A stretch of 17,599 bases of DNA from an uncultured Granulicatella sp. (GCA_934193545.1 CAKPVL010000029.1:1-17599), one strand, 5' to 3'; positions 1 to 6,725 are shown, counted from the stretch's first letter. The notes: generated by a model not told the origin, from the letters alone. A program made the numbers and translations.

Positions 1-110
1 GTCGTCGGTTGAACTGTCGTTTCAGTTTGTGTCGTCTCTGCAGCAACCGCATGTGCCGAAAGGGCGAAGAGGGCAGCTGTTAAGAGCGTGACTTTACCTG
101 TAAGTTTCAT
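1..110 (-). CDS. Secreted protein, N-terminal fragment (gene runs off the left edge)
   Basis: Thirty-six codons are visible, starting at the ATG whose complement is 108-110. An AAGGAGG ribosome binding site (complement of 115-121) sits just upstream. The N-terminus is a classic signal peptide: two lysines (K2, K6), a hydrophobic core at about residues 8-18, then AHAVAA, so signal peptidase I probably cuts after A21, A23 or A24. The following visible residues are rich in Thr and Gln, as in the linker of a secreted or surface-attached protein. The mature domain lies outside the window, so function cannot be named. The gene is divergent from the EamA transporter gene and has its own promoter. 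Confidence 0.72.
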   Translation of the reverse strand, partial: MKLTGKVTLLTAALFALSAHAVAAETTQTETTVQPT

Positions 111-142
111 AAAAACCTCCTTGTATAAATTTTTCCTTTATA

Positions 143-171
143 AGTGTACCAAAAATAAGTAAAGCGCGCAA
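143..171 (-). promoter_or_regulatory. Promoter of the leftward secreted-protein gene
   Basis: On the minus strand TTGCGC (166-171) and TACACT (143-148) are separated by exactly 17 bp. The predicted transcription start is near 136, giving a leader of about 26 nt that holds the AAGGAGG site. The -35 matches the consensus only in its first half, so this is a good but not certain call. Confidence 0.5.
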
Positions 172-305
172 TTTCCTACGATAAATTTCACAGTTTCGTC
201 ATAAGGGTGAAATGGGACTGCAACAAATGAATCTCTTAAGGGCAAACTTGAAATCTTAATAATTATATTTTTTAGGAAATGAAGGTACAGGAAGAGGGCG
301 GATTG

Positions 306-314
306 TGCTATAAT
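306..314 (+). promoter_or_regulatory. Extended -10 promoter of the EamA gene (leaderless transcript likely)
   Basis: TGCTATAAT is a perfect -10 hexamer (309-314) with the TG extension. The -35 position (286-291, TACAGG) is poor, which extended -10 promoters tolerate. Transcription should begin about 7 nt downstream, near 321, essentially on the ATG at 322. There is therefore almost no room for a 5' leader or a Shine-Dalgarno site. Confidence 0.55.
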
Positions 315-321
315 CGGTGGT

Positions 322-1275
322 ATGAAAACGACAGAACAACATAACCAACCAAAACAACAACTATTAAAAGGAACCTTGATGACGCTCTTTGCCGGGATTG
401 CCTGGGGAATGAGTGGCGCGTGTGGTCAATACTTGATGGCGCATGGGATGGGCGTGCTTGCCTTGACCGACCTCCGTCTCATTATCTCCGGAGTCTGCCT
501 GTTGGCGATGAGCTATGCGTTCACCCGTGGACAACTGGTCGCCTTCGTTAAAGAGAAGAAAAACTATGCCAAGATTACGATCTTTGCGTTTATCGGGCTC
601 TTTATGAACCAATTTACCTATCTTGAGGCGATTCACCTTAGTAATGCTGGGACCGCGACCGTATTGCAGTATCTCTGTCCGGTGATTATTCTGGTGTATA
701 TGTGCTTGAAAAATCGCACGACACCGACCGCGTCTGAAGTAACGTCGATTGTCCTCGCAATTCTGGGGACATTCATCATTGCCACACACGGGCAACTCAA
801 TCAACTCAGCGTGACACCACTCGGGCTCTTCTGGGGCATCTTTAGTGGCTTCACGTACGCCATTTACATCATGCTTCCGATTAAACTCATTCAAGAGTAC
901 GGAAGTCTGACCGTTATTGGCGTAGGGATGGTCATTGCAGGGGTGATTCTCTTCCCAATGAGCGGCTTGACGTCGATGGAACTTGTGTATAGCGTGGATA
1001 TTCTTGCTGCGCTAACAGGGATTATCCTTATTGGAACAATCATTTCGTACACAATGTTTTTAAAAGGAACGAGCTATATCGGTCCTGTGAAGAGTAGTCT
1101 GATTGCTGCCGTTGAACCGATTTCTGCGGTATTCTTCGCCTTCCTCATCATGAACGAGCATTTTTTCGCGATTGACTTTTTAGGCATGGCGATGATTCTC
1201 GCAGCCGTGGTCCTAATCTCAGTGAAAGACTTAATCAAAGAGCGTCGTAAGAAAGAACAAGGCGTACTTGAATAA
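322..1275 (+). CDS. EamA-family (DMT superfamily) transporter
   Basis: 317 aa, the usual length for the family. It is an integral membrane protein with about ten hydrophobic segments arranged as two EamA repeats, roughly residues 14-155 and 165-305. The first repeat opens with the typical FAGIAWG..G.CGQY segment, and the second ends with a VEPISA segment followed by a membrane helix. Family members export metabolites, amino acids or drugs across the cytoplasmic membrane; the substrate cannot be read from sequence. The ATG at 322 lies on the predicted transcription start. An internal ATG at 379 has a better ribosome binding site (AAAGGA, 6 nt spacing), but starting there would cut into the first membrane helix. 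It is a single-gene unit, closed by a strong terminator 9 nt after the stop. Confidence 0.9.
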   Translation: MKTTEQHNQPKQQLLKGTLMTLFAGIAWGMSGACGQYLMAHGMGVLALTDLRLIISGVCLLAMSYAFTRGQLVAFVKEKKNYAKITIFAFIGLFMNQFTYLEAIHLSNAGTATVLQYLCPVIILVYMCLKNRTTPTASEVTSIVLAILGTFIIATHGQLNQLSVTPLGLFWGIFSGFTYAIYIMLPIKLIQEYGSLTVIGVGMVIAGVILFPMSGLTSMELVYSVDILAALTGIILIGTIISYTMFLKGTSYIGPVKSSLIAAVEPISAVFFAFLIMNEHFFAIDFLGMAMILAAVVLISVKDLIKERRKKEQGVLE

Positions 1276-1283
1276 TAAAAATG

Positions 1284-1317
1284 AACCGCAATTGGAGTGC
1301 ATCCAGTTGCGGTTTTT
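1284..1317 (+). terminator. Intrinsic terminator after the EamA gene
   Basis: A 13-bp stem (AACCGCAATTGGA pairing with TCCAGTTGCGGTT, one G-U pair), loop GTGCA, followed by TTTTT. It ends the EamA transcript before the ABC transporter operon. Confidence 0.92.
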
Positions 1318-1343
1318 GCTTGTTTTGAAAGAAATGAAAAAAC

Positions 1344-1369
1344 TTGAAAATGAGAACGTTCTCTTTCAA
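1344..1369 (+). promoter_or_regulatory. Palindromic operator candidate upstream of the amino acid ABC operon
   Basis: A perfect 12-bp palindrome GAGAACGTTCTC (1352-1363) is flanked by TTGAAA on the left and TTTCAA on the right, so symmetry extends over 26 bp with a 2-nt offset. The central CG resembles LacI-family or CcpA-type operators, but the match to the cre consensus is only partial. It ends about 30 bp upstream of the -10 element, where an activator or repressor could act. No U-tract follows, so it is unlikely to be a terminator. Confidence 0.45.
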
Positions 1370-1397
1370 CTTTAATCTTTTTTTAATAATCGAATTG

Positions 1398-1406
1398 TGC
1401 TATACT
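1398..1406 (+). promoter_or_regulatory. Extended -10 promoter of the amino acid ABC operon
   Basis: TGCTATACT gives an extended -10 (TG at 1398-1399, hexamer 1401-1406). The -35 position (1378-1383) is only a T-run. The predicted start near 1413 leaves a leader of about 28 nt that includes the GGAGGG ribosome binding site of the permease. Confidence 0.5.
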
Positions 1407-1440
1407 ATAAAGCATCAAATAACAGATGGAGGGCCTGAAT

Positions 1441-2082
1441 TTGTCTTATTCACTTGAAATTTTACCAAGCTTATTACACGGAGCAGTGACGACATTAGAA
1501 GTGTTCGCGCTCGTGCTCATTTTCTCGATTCCGCTGGGCATTCTCATTGCCTTTGCGATGCAACTGAAATGGAAGCCACTCAACTGGTTCATCCATATCT
1601 ACATCTGGGTGATGCGTGGGACACCTCTGTTACTACAACTGATCTTTATTTATTACGTCTTGCCAAGTGTCGGCATTCGTCTAGACCGACTCCCAGCAGC
1701 GCTTATTGCCTTCACGCTCAACTATGCGGCGTACTTTGCGGAGATTTTCCGCGGGGGGATCGATACGATTCCAAAAGGGCAGTATGAAGCGGCGAAAGTG
1801 TTGAAATTCACGCCAGGAGCAACGATTCGCTATATCGTTCTTCCACAGGTGACGAAGATTGTCTTGCCAAGTGTCTTCAATGAAATCATGAGCCTTGTCA
1901 AAGATACGTCTCTTGTATACGCGCTTGGTATTTCAGACCTTATTCTAGCCAGCCGTACCGCAGCCAACCGCGACGCAAGCCTCGTTCCGATGTTTCTAGC
2001 AGGGGCGATTTACCTCATCGTTATCGGGATTGTGACGCTTGTGGCGAAACGCATTGAAAAGAAATTTAGTTATTATAAATAG
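1441..2082 (+). CDS. Polar amino acid ABC transporter permease (HisM/GlnP type)
   Basis: A 213-aa membrane subunit of an amino acid importer, with several membrane helices of the BPD_transp_1 domain across nearly the whole length. The coupling EAA loop that docks on the ATPase is present (EAAKVLKFTPG....IVLPQ), but Lys replaces the usual Gly after EAAxxL. The typical segment LVKDTSLVYALG follows. The start is chosen as TTG at 1441, because GGAGGG (1428-1433) lies 7 nt upstream. The in-frame ATG at 1426 would overlap this site and has none of its own. It is first in a three-gene operon; its TAG stop overlaps the AGGAGG of the ATPase gene, so the two are probably translationally coupled. The substrate is unknown beyond a polar amino acid. 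Confidence 0.93.
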   Translation: MSYSLEILPSLLHGAVTTLEVFALVLIFSIPLGILIAFAMQLKWKPLNWFIHIYIWVMRGTPLLLQLIFIYYVLPSVGIRLDRLPAALIAFTLNYAAYFAEIFRGGIDTIPKGQYEAAKVLKFTPGATIRYIVLPQVTKIVLPSVFNEIMSLVKDTSLVYALGISDLILASRTAANRDASLVPMFLAGAIYLIVIGIVTLVAKRIEKKFSYYK

Positions 2083-2094
2083 GAGGACAAGCAG

Positions 2095-2724
2095 ATGTTA
2101 GAATTACGCAATATTAGTAAACGATTCGGCGATAAACAAATCTTGTCCGATTTCAACTTAACCATTCACGAAGGGAAAATCTTGGCCATTGTCGGACCTT
2201 CTGGAGGCGGAAAAACAACCTTGCTTCGTATGTTAGCAGGGCTTGAAAAAATCGACTCTGGGGAAGTGTTCTATAACGGCGAACCGTTAGCGCTCGACGA
2301 ACTTTCGAAGCGCCAACTGCTTGGATTCGTGTTCCAAGACTTCCAATTATTCCCACATTTATCGGTATTAGAAAACTTAACGATTTCACCGGTGAAGATG
2401 AACGGGGTGCCTCAAGAAGAAGCGAATACGAAGGCACGCGCACTCTTAGAACGCCTCGGTCTAGCTGAACACGAGGACGCGTTCCCATATTCACTCTCAG
2501 GTGGACAAAAGCAAAGGGTGGCCCTGGCCCGTGCGATGATGATTGACCCTGAAATTATCGGCTACGACGAACCAACGTCAGCGCTCGACCCAGCCCTTCG
2601 CCTAGAAGTTGAGAAGTTAATCCTCCAAAACAAAGAACTCGGAATGACGCAAATCGTCGTGACCCACGATTTAACCTTTGCCGAAAACATCGCGGACGAG
2701 CTCTTAACGTTCGAACCGAAATAG
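2095..2724 (+). CDS. Polar amino acid ABC transporter ATP-binding protein
   Basis: A 209-aa cytoplasmic ATPase that powers the permease encoded just upstream. All core motifs are present: Walker A GPSGGGKTT (34-42), Q-loop Gln81, signature LSGGQ (134-138), Walker B ending D158-E159, D-loop SALD (162-165) and the switch His191. It is shorter than the usual ~240 aa: the protein ends about 18 residues after the H-loop, so the customary C-terminal tail is missing. The nucleotide-binding core is intact, so it should be active. The start ATG has AGGAGG 8 nt upstream, and its TAG stop again overlaps the next gene's GGAGG. Confidence 0.95.
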   Translation: MLELRNISKRFGDKQILSDFNLTIHEGKILAIVGPSGGGKTTLLRMLAGLEKIDSGEVFYNGEPLALDELSKRQLLGFVFQDFQLFPHLSVLENLTISPVKMNGVPQEEANTKARALLERLGLAEHEDAFPYSLSGGQKQRVALARAMMIDPEIIGYDEPTSALDPALRLEVEKLILQNKELGMTQIVVTHDLTFAENIADELLTFEPK

Positions 2725-2733
2725 GAGGCCGCT

Positions 2734-3582
2734 ATGAAGAAACGAAAAGGAATCCTAGGGCTTTTGGCGCTTGTAGGGGTGGCGGTCATGACTCTTGCAG
2801 GCTGCACGCAACTCGCAAGCAATCCAACAGTCGATAACTGGGATAAATACCAACAACAAAAGAGCATCACGGTCGGCTTCGATAATACCTTTGTTCCGAT
2901 GGGCTTCGAGGAGAAGAATGGCAACTATGCCGGCTTTGATATCGAACTCGCGCAGTACGTGTCGAAGAAACTCGGCATCACAGTTCACTTCCAACCGATT
3001 GACTGGGACATGAAGGAGACGGAACTCCAAAACGGCACGATTGACGCCATCTGGAATGGGTATTCGGCCACAGACGAACGCCGCGAGAAAGTTGCCTTCA
3101 CGATTCCCTATATGCAAAATACGCAAATCTTAGTCGTGAAGAAAACGAGTGGCATTCACTCGGTCGAAGATATGACGGGGAAAGTCCTCGGCGCACAAAA
3201 CGGATCGTCTGGGATGTTGGATTTTGAAGAACATCCAGAAGTGTTGAAGAACCGTGTCAAAGGCGGGGACGCCGATCAATACCAAAGCGTGAACGAAGCC
3301 ATTATCGACTTGAAGAATGACCGTATCGACGCCTTGCTTATCGACCGTGTTTACGCGGATTACTACCTTACAACAGAAGGAATTGCTGATCAATACGATA
3401 CGATTCCTTCAGGATTCGAGAGTGAGTCCTTCGCAGTGGGGGTACGACCTGCCGATAAGAAGCTCCTCGAAGCGCTGAATGAAGCCTTCAAGGAACTCTA
3501 TCAAGAGGGCATCTTCCAACAAATTAGTGAGAAGTGGTTTGGTGAAGATGTCGCAACCCCTGAAGTCAAAGGGCAAGAATAA
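2734..3582 (+). CDS. Amino acid ABC transporter substrate-binding lipoprotein
   Basis: 282 aa. The signal peptide has a lipobox LAGC with Cys24 as the lipidated residue, so the mature protein is anchored on the outer face of the membrane. The rest is an SBP_bac_3 two-lobe fold starting near residue 44. The residues that grip the ligand backbone in this family can be placed: Arg116 in the TDER segment (alpha-carboxylate) and Asp204 in ALLID (alpha-amino group). The side-chain pocket does not let me name the amino acid. The last gene of the importer operon, it has GGAGG overlapping the ATPase stop and is followed by a terminator 17 nt downstream. Confidence 0.94.
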   Translation: MKKRKGILGLLALVGVAVMTLAGCTQLASNPTVDNWDKYQQQKSITVGFDNTFVPMGFEEKNGNYAGFDIELAQYVSKKLGITVHFQPIDWDMKETELQNGTIDAIWNGYSATDERREKVAFTIPYMQNTQILVVKKTSGIHSVEDMTGKVLGAQNGSSGMLDFEEHPEVLKNRVKGGDADQYQSVNEAIIDLKNDRIDALLIDRVYADYYLTTEGIADQYDTIPSGFESESFAVGVRPADKKLLEALNEAFKELYQEGIFQQISEKWFGEDVATPEVKGQE

Positions 3583-3599
3583 CAATTGAAACAAAAACC

Positions 3600-3641
3600 A
3601 TCGCTGGACGGAAGGCACGCCTTCTGGACGGCGATTTTTTT
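3600..3641 (+). terminator. Intrinsic terminator of the amino acid ABC operon
   Basis: ATCGC/GCGAT outer stem and GAAGG/CCTTC inner stem, with a CACG loop. They are joined by a symmetric internal part in which both strands read TGGACG, giving G-C and G-U pairs around a tandem GA mismatch. Seven T follow (3635-3641). Confidence 0.85.
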
Positions 3642-3645
3642 GTAC

Positions 3646-3671
3646 AAAAAAAGCCACTCCGAGGAGTGACT
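3646..3671 (-). terminator. Intrinsic terminator of the leftward toxin-antitoxin operon
   Basis: Read on the minus strand, CACTCC and GGAGTG form a short stem immediately after the toxin stop, followed by seven T (complement of 3646-3652). It faces the ABC operon terminator, separating the two convergent units. Confidence 0.75.
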
Positions 3672-3955
3672 TAAAATAAATCTGAATGGGTTCCGGTTCG
3701 AGAGGCTACTAAGACAAGTTGACCTTTATCAACTGCGTATATTAAAAGCCAGTCTGGTTCGATATGACATTCTCTGAATCCAATGTAATTTCCTGTTAAA
3801 GCATGGTCTCTATGTTTAGGATCTAAAGATTGATTATTAATAAGCTGCGTTAGTACTTCTTGTAGCTTTTGGAGATTTAGTCCACGCTTTTTAATACGTT
3901 TAAGATCTTTTTTAAATTGGGTGGTCGTTATGAGTTTATACATATTATTCGCCAT
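3671..3955 (-). CDS. yafQ: YafQ-family type II toxin (ribosome-dependent mRNA endonuclease)
   Basis: 94 aa, RelE/ParE superfamily fold. E. coli YafQ cleaves mRNA in the ribosome, using His50, His63, Asp67, Trp68 and His87. The equivalents are all present: His51, His64, Asp68, Trp69 and His90, within HAL.GNYIGFRECHIEPDW and the C-terminal RTGTHSDLF. The toxin is therefore probably active. The start at 3955 overlaps the antitoxin end by 11 nt. Met5 (ATG complement of 3941-3943), which follows the antitoxin stop directly, is an alternative; neither has a strong ribosome binding site, in line with translational coupling. Encoded downstream of its antitoxin and closed by its own terminator. Confidence 0.9.
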   Translation of the reverse strand: MANNMYKLITTTQFKKDLKRIKKRGLNLQKLQEVLTQLINNQSLDPKHRDHALTGNYIGFRECHIEPDWLLIYAVDKGQLVLVASRTGTHSDLF

Positions 3956-4226
3956 CCAAGTCTTTAAATAATTCTTCTACGGTACTGTAACTTTTAGATT
4001 GAATCTTGCCGGCTATAATATTGCGTGCTTCCTGCATAGCCACTTCAGTTTGGTGATTATAACGAGGTTGTTTAATTTGAAAAGGGAAGCCCCCCTCCAT
4101 GATAGAAGTGTTCAAGAAGATATTAATTGCATCTGTAACAGTGATACCAAAACTTGAAAATAGCGCTTCAGCTTTTGCTTTAGTGCTAGGTTCAATTCGT
4201 AAGTTAATGTTTGCTGTTTTTGCCAT
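3945..4226 (-). CDS. dinJ: RelB/DinJ-family antitoxin
   Basis: 93 aa from ATG at 4226. The N-terminus AKTANINLRIEPSTK is the ribbon-helix-helix DNA-binding part, followed by a SSFGITVTDAINIFL helix typical of DinJ. The C-terminal half should wrap the YafQ-type toxin. TAGGAGG (complement of 4234-4240) lies 7 nt upstream of this start. A longer reading from 4268 would begin inside the promoter, so it is rejected. The family represses its own operon, better so when bound to toxin, and an inverted repeat covering the promoter is present. Confidence 0.9.
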   Translation of the reverse strand: MAKTANINLRIEPSTKAKAEALFSSFGITVTDAINIFLNTSIMEGGFPFQIKQPRYNHQTEVAMQEARNIIAGKIQSKSYSTVEELFKDLDGE

Positions 4227-4254
4227 AGTGACACCTCCTAATATTTTGTTTACA

Positions 4255-4285
4255 CAATTGTATATCAAAAGTTATACAATTGCAA
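4255..4285 (-). promoter_or_regulatory. Promoter and operator of the toxin-antitoxin operon
   Basis: Minus-strand TTGCAA (4280-4285), 17-bp spacer and TACAAT (4257-4262) form a good promoter. It is embedded in a perfect inverted repeat: CAATTGTATA (4255-4264) and TATACAATTG (4273-4282), separated by 8 bp. The -10 lies in one arm and the -35 overlaps the other, the expected arrangement for autorepression by a ribbon-helix-helix antitoxin. Confidence 0.75.
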
Positions 4286-4392
4286 CACAAAATAACTAAA
4301 AGCTTAAATTAAGATAAGTACGATGAAAATGTATAAAAAATCACATAATACGAATATTTCCAGAAGAAAACGTTAAATAACGGAACGTAACC

Positions 4393-4451
4393 TTGATAAA
4401 GATTGAGCAAAGGAGTACACTTAAAGTGCAAACAGTAACAGGCGCCGTTAC
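4393..4451 (+). promoter_or_regulatory. Promoter and leader of the APC permease-UcpA operon
   Basis: TTGATA (4393-4398), 17-bp spacer and TACACT (4416-4421) predict a start near 4428 and a leader of about 55 nt. Three small palindromes surround it: CGTTA-AA-TAACG (4371-4382) just upstream, CACTT-A-AAGTG (4418-4428) over the -10 and start, and GTAAC-N7-GTTAC (4435-4451) in the leader. Any of these could be a regulator site; none matches an operator I can name. The rest of the 4283-4483 gap shows nothing else. Confidence 0.6.
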
Positions 4452-4483
4452 CAATTGTACAAAACTATAAAGAAGGGATTTAT

Positions 4484-5893
4484 GTGTCAACCAAAGAAAA
4501 TAGTAATGGATTACAGAAAAGTTTAAAAATCGTATTTGTTTACACCGTCGCAACAGGATCAATTTTCACATTTGTCAGTTATTGGGATTCAGTTTTTTAT
4601 AATTATTGTGGGCCAGGTACATTTTTAGCTTTTGCACTAATGACACTGGCCATTCTCCCAATCGCGCTTGTTTATAGTGAAATTTCACCACTGTTCAAAA
4701 CGGCAGGTGGGGAACTCATCTACAACACGGTCGGCATTAATAAGCACGCTGGATTCTTAGCCTCGTGGTTAATTATGGCCGCCTGGATATCCGTTCCACC
4801 GGCTGTTGTAATGGCCATCGCCACCTTTATTAGTCGGACATTTGGACTCGCCCTCAGCTTCAACAATATCATGATGATTGCCATCGTGATTCTATTGTTT
4901 GTATTCGTGTTGAGCTTGCAGGACGTTCAGATGCTCGTTAAAGCGCAGGCGTTCTTCTTGTTCGCCAATATTACAACAACGATTATCACGGGCATCCTCT
5001 TACTCACGTCCGGGCATTGGAACATTAGTAATTTTTCAAATCTATTCCAATCAAATGTGGATAGTACCTTTATTATTCCGGGCTGGATTATCGGGATGGC
5101 GCTTCTCATTACACCGTACTTCGGTTTTGAGACCGTTCCGCAAATGGTGGAAGAAGGGGACTTCCCAATCTCGAATACGAAGAAGGCTATCTGTGGTTCC
5201 GTTTTGACTTGTGGAATCATTTATACGTTTTTCTTCTTCTGCGTGGCAGGGCTCGACACCTTCGACAATCTACTAGCCAATGATGCGTCAAACGGCTTTA
5301 TGTCGATTATTGCCATGGAGAAAATTTTAGGCTGGAAAGTATGGCCACTCATCTACGGTTGCATTTCGATTTTACTTGGAATGCTTGCATCCATCTTAGG
5401 ATTCTGGATGTCAACAGTACGGATGTTGTACTCAATGGGTAAGAACAACTTCCTTCCACAAGCCTTTATGAAACTCAACCGTCACCAACAACCAATTTTA
5501 CCGAATATCTTCCTACTCGTGATTAGCTTAATCTTTATCTTGTTGCAAAATGCGACGACTTTCATGAATGACTTCTTCAACTTGATGTCATTTGGCTGTG
5601 CCTGCGCGTACGCCTTAACCATGATTTCAGCAGTCCGCATCCGCAACAAACATCCTGAGTGGTATATCAATAATAAAAATACGGTCAAAGGTGGAAATGC
5701 CTTACGCATTATGGCTATGGTCATCATGCTTGCCATCGCATTCTTCTGTACACTTGGACAAGGAATCGGTTCTTGGATTTCATTTGCCGTGTACATGGGA
5801 GTCGGTGTGTGCATCTGGTTATGGATGGTCCTCATTCGTTGGAAACATGTCAAAGTAACGATTGAAACCCCTGATGGAGAAAAAGAATATTAA
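4484..5893 (+). CDS. APC superfamily amino acid permease
   Basis: 469 aa with about twelve hydrophobic segments, matching the amino acid-polyamine-organocation family. TM1 carries the TGS(I)F break (near residues 24-28) used for substrate backbone binding, and the AGGELIYN segment near residue 75 matches the family's conserved GG. It moves amino acids or related compounds across the cytoplasmic membrane by symport or exchange; the substrate is not determined. The start is GTG at 4484 with AGAAGGGA 5 nt upstream; the ATG two bases earlier is in another frame. The TAA stop overlaps the AAAGGAGAG of the ucpA gene, so the two are cotranscribed. The permease may import or exchange a compound that the dehydrogenase acts on. 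Confidence 0.88.
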   Translation: MSTKENSNGLQKSLKIVFVYTVATGSIFTFVSYWDSVFYNYCGPGTFLAFALMTLAILPIALVYSEISPLFKTAGGELIYNTVGINKHAGFLASWLIMAAWISVPPAVVMAIATFISRTFGLALSFNNIMMIAIVILLFVFVLSLQDVQMLVKAQAFFLFANITTTIITGILLLTSGHWNISNFSNLFQSNVDSTFIIPGWIIGMALLITPYFGFETVPQMVEEGDFPISNTKKAICGSVLTCGIIYTFFFFCVAGLDTFDNLLANDASNGFMSIIAMEKILGWKVWPLIYGCISILLGMLASILGFWMSTVRMLYSMGKNNFLPQAFMKLNRHQQPILPNIFLLVISLIFILLQNATTFMNDFFNLMSFGCACAYALTMISAVRIRNKHPEWYINNKNTVKGGNALRIMAMVIMLAIAFFCTLGQGIGSWISFAVYMGVGVCIWLWMVLIRWKHVKVTIETPDGEKEY

Positions 5894-5906
5894 AGGAGAG
5901 AAAACC

Positions 5907-6704
5907 ATGAAAAAATTAGAAGGAAAAGTAGCACTTATCACTGGAGCAGCCGTTGGACTCGGAAAGGGAATTGCAACGGTCTATGCCAAATACGGCGCTA
6001 AGATGTGCCTTGTCGACTTATTACCAGAAGTCGAAGAAACGGCCAAAGAATTAAGAGAAACCTACGGCGCAGAAATCATCACTTATGTCGGAGACGTCTC
6101 AAACAAAGACCATATGAAAGAAGCAGCCAAGAAGGCAAAAGACGCTTTCGGGGAAGTGAATGTGGCTTGTTGCAACGCTGGGGTTTGTCGCTTAGCACCG
6201 TTTGAAGAAATGAGCGATGAAATGCGCGATTTCCATATCGATGTGAATATCAAGGGCGTATGGAATAGCTGTCAATCCGTCATCCCATATATGCTCGAAC
6301 AAGGCGGTGGTAGCATCGTCATTGCGTCATCTGTGACAGGGGATATCGTAGCCGATGCTGGAGAAGCTGCCTATGCCATGACAAAAGCAGCGCTCGTGGG
6401 CTTAACGAAATGCTTGGCCGTGGAATACGCAGACCGCCATATCCGCGTGAACTGCTCGCAACTTGGATACGCGCGCACCCCAATGGTTGAAAAGATGGCT
6501 ATCGAATCCAACCCAGACAACCCAGAAAGTGCCATCCAAGACATCGCAGTAGGCGTGCCAATGAAACGCTTGGCAGACCCACTCGAAGTCGGTGAACTCT
6601 TCGCGTTCCTTGGAAGTGACGAAGCAAGCTACCTTACAGGAAGCCAAATCGTCATCGACGGCGGCAGCACCTTACCAGAAACGATGAGTATCGGGACGAA
6701 TTAA
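5907..6704 (+). CDS. ucpA: UcpA-type short-chain dehydrogenase/reductase
   Basis: 265 aa, Rossmann-fold SDR. Cofactor motif TGAAVGLG (12-19), and Asp37 at the end of strand beta-2, which favours NAD(H). The catalytic tetrad is Asn114, Ser142, Tyr156, Lys160. UcpA-specific stretches are clear: NAGVCRL, the MSDEMRDFHID region, NIKGVWN and the C-terminal IDGGSTLPET. E. coli UcpA has been linked to furan-aldehyde tolerance, but its physiological substrate is not settled. Two deviations: Cys89 replaces the first Asn of NNAG, and the usual CPG after the last catalytic helix reads SQLG (184-187). The start at 5907 has AAAGGAGAG upstream; the longer in-frame start at 5862 would lie within the permease gene. 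Followed by a terminator. Confidence 0.9.
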   Translation: MKKLEGKVALITGAAVGLGKGIATVYAKYGAKMCLVDLLPEVEETAKELRETYGAEIITYVGDVSNKDHMKEAAKKAKDAFGEVNVACCNAGVCRLAPFEEMSDEMRDFHIDVNIKGVWNSCQSVIPYMLEQGGGSIVIASSVTGDIVADAGEAAYAMTKAALVGLTKCLAVEYADRHIRVNCSQLGYARTPMVEKMAIESNPDNPESAIQDIAVGVPMKRLADPLEVGELFAFLGSDEASYLTGSQIVIDGGSTLPETMSIGTN

Positions 6705-6725
6705 AGAAAATAAATTTTGAAAAGA

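Noticed and set aside
364..894. Leftward 176-codon open frame inside the EamA gene
   Set aside because: Opposite-strand shadow of a clearly conserved membrane protein gene, with Cys/His/Arg-rich low-quality translation and no ribosome binding site.
1344..1369. CcpA catabolite site (cre) before the amino acid importer
   Set aside because: The centre AACGTT and an outer position deviate from the cre consensus; kept only as an unassigned operator candidate.
4227..4268. Longer antitoxin starting at 4268
   Set aside because: That start lies inside the promoter and operator; the ATG at 4226 has an excellent ribosome binding site and matches the family N-terminus.
4426..4470. GTG-started 14-codon leader peptide before the APC permease, with AAAGGAG upstream
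   Set aside because: The predicted transcription start is near 4428, so the apparent ribosome binding site and the GTG would not be in the mRNA.
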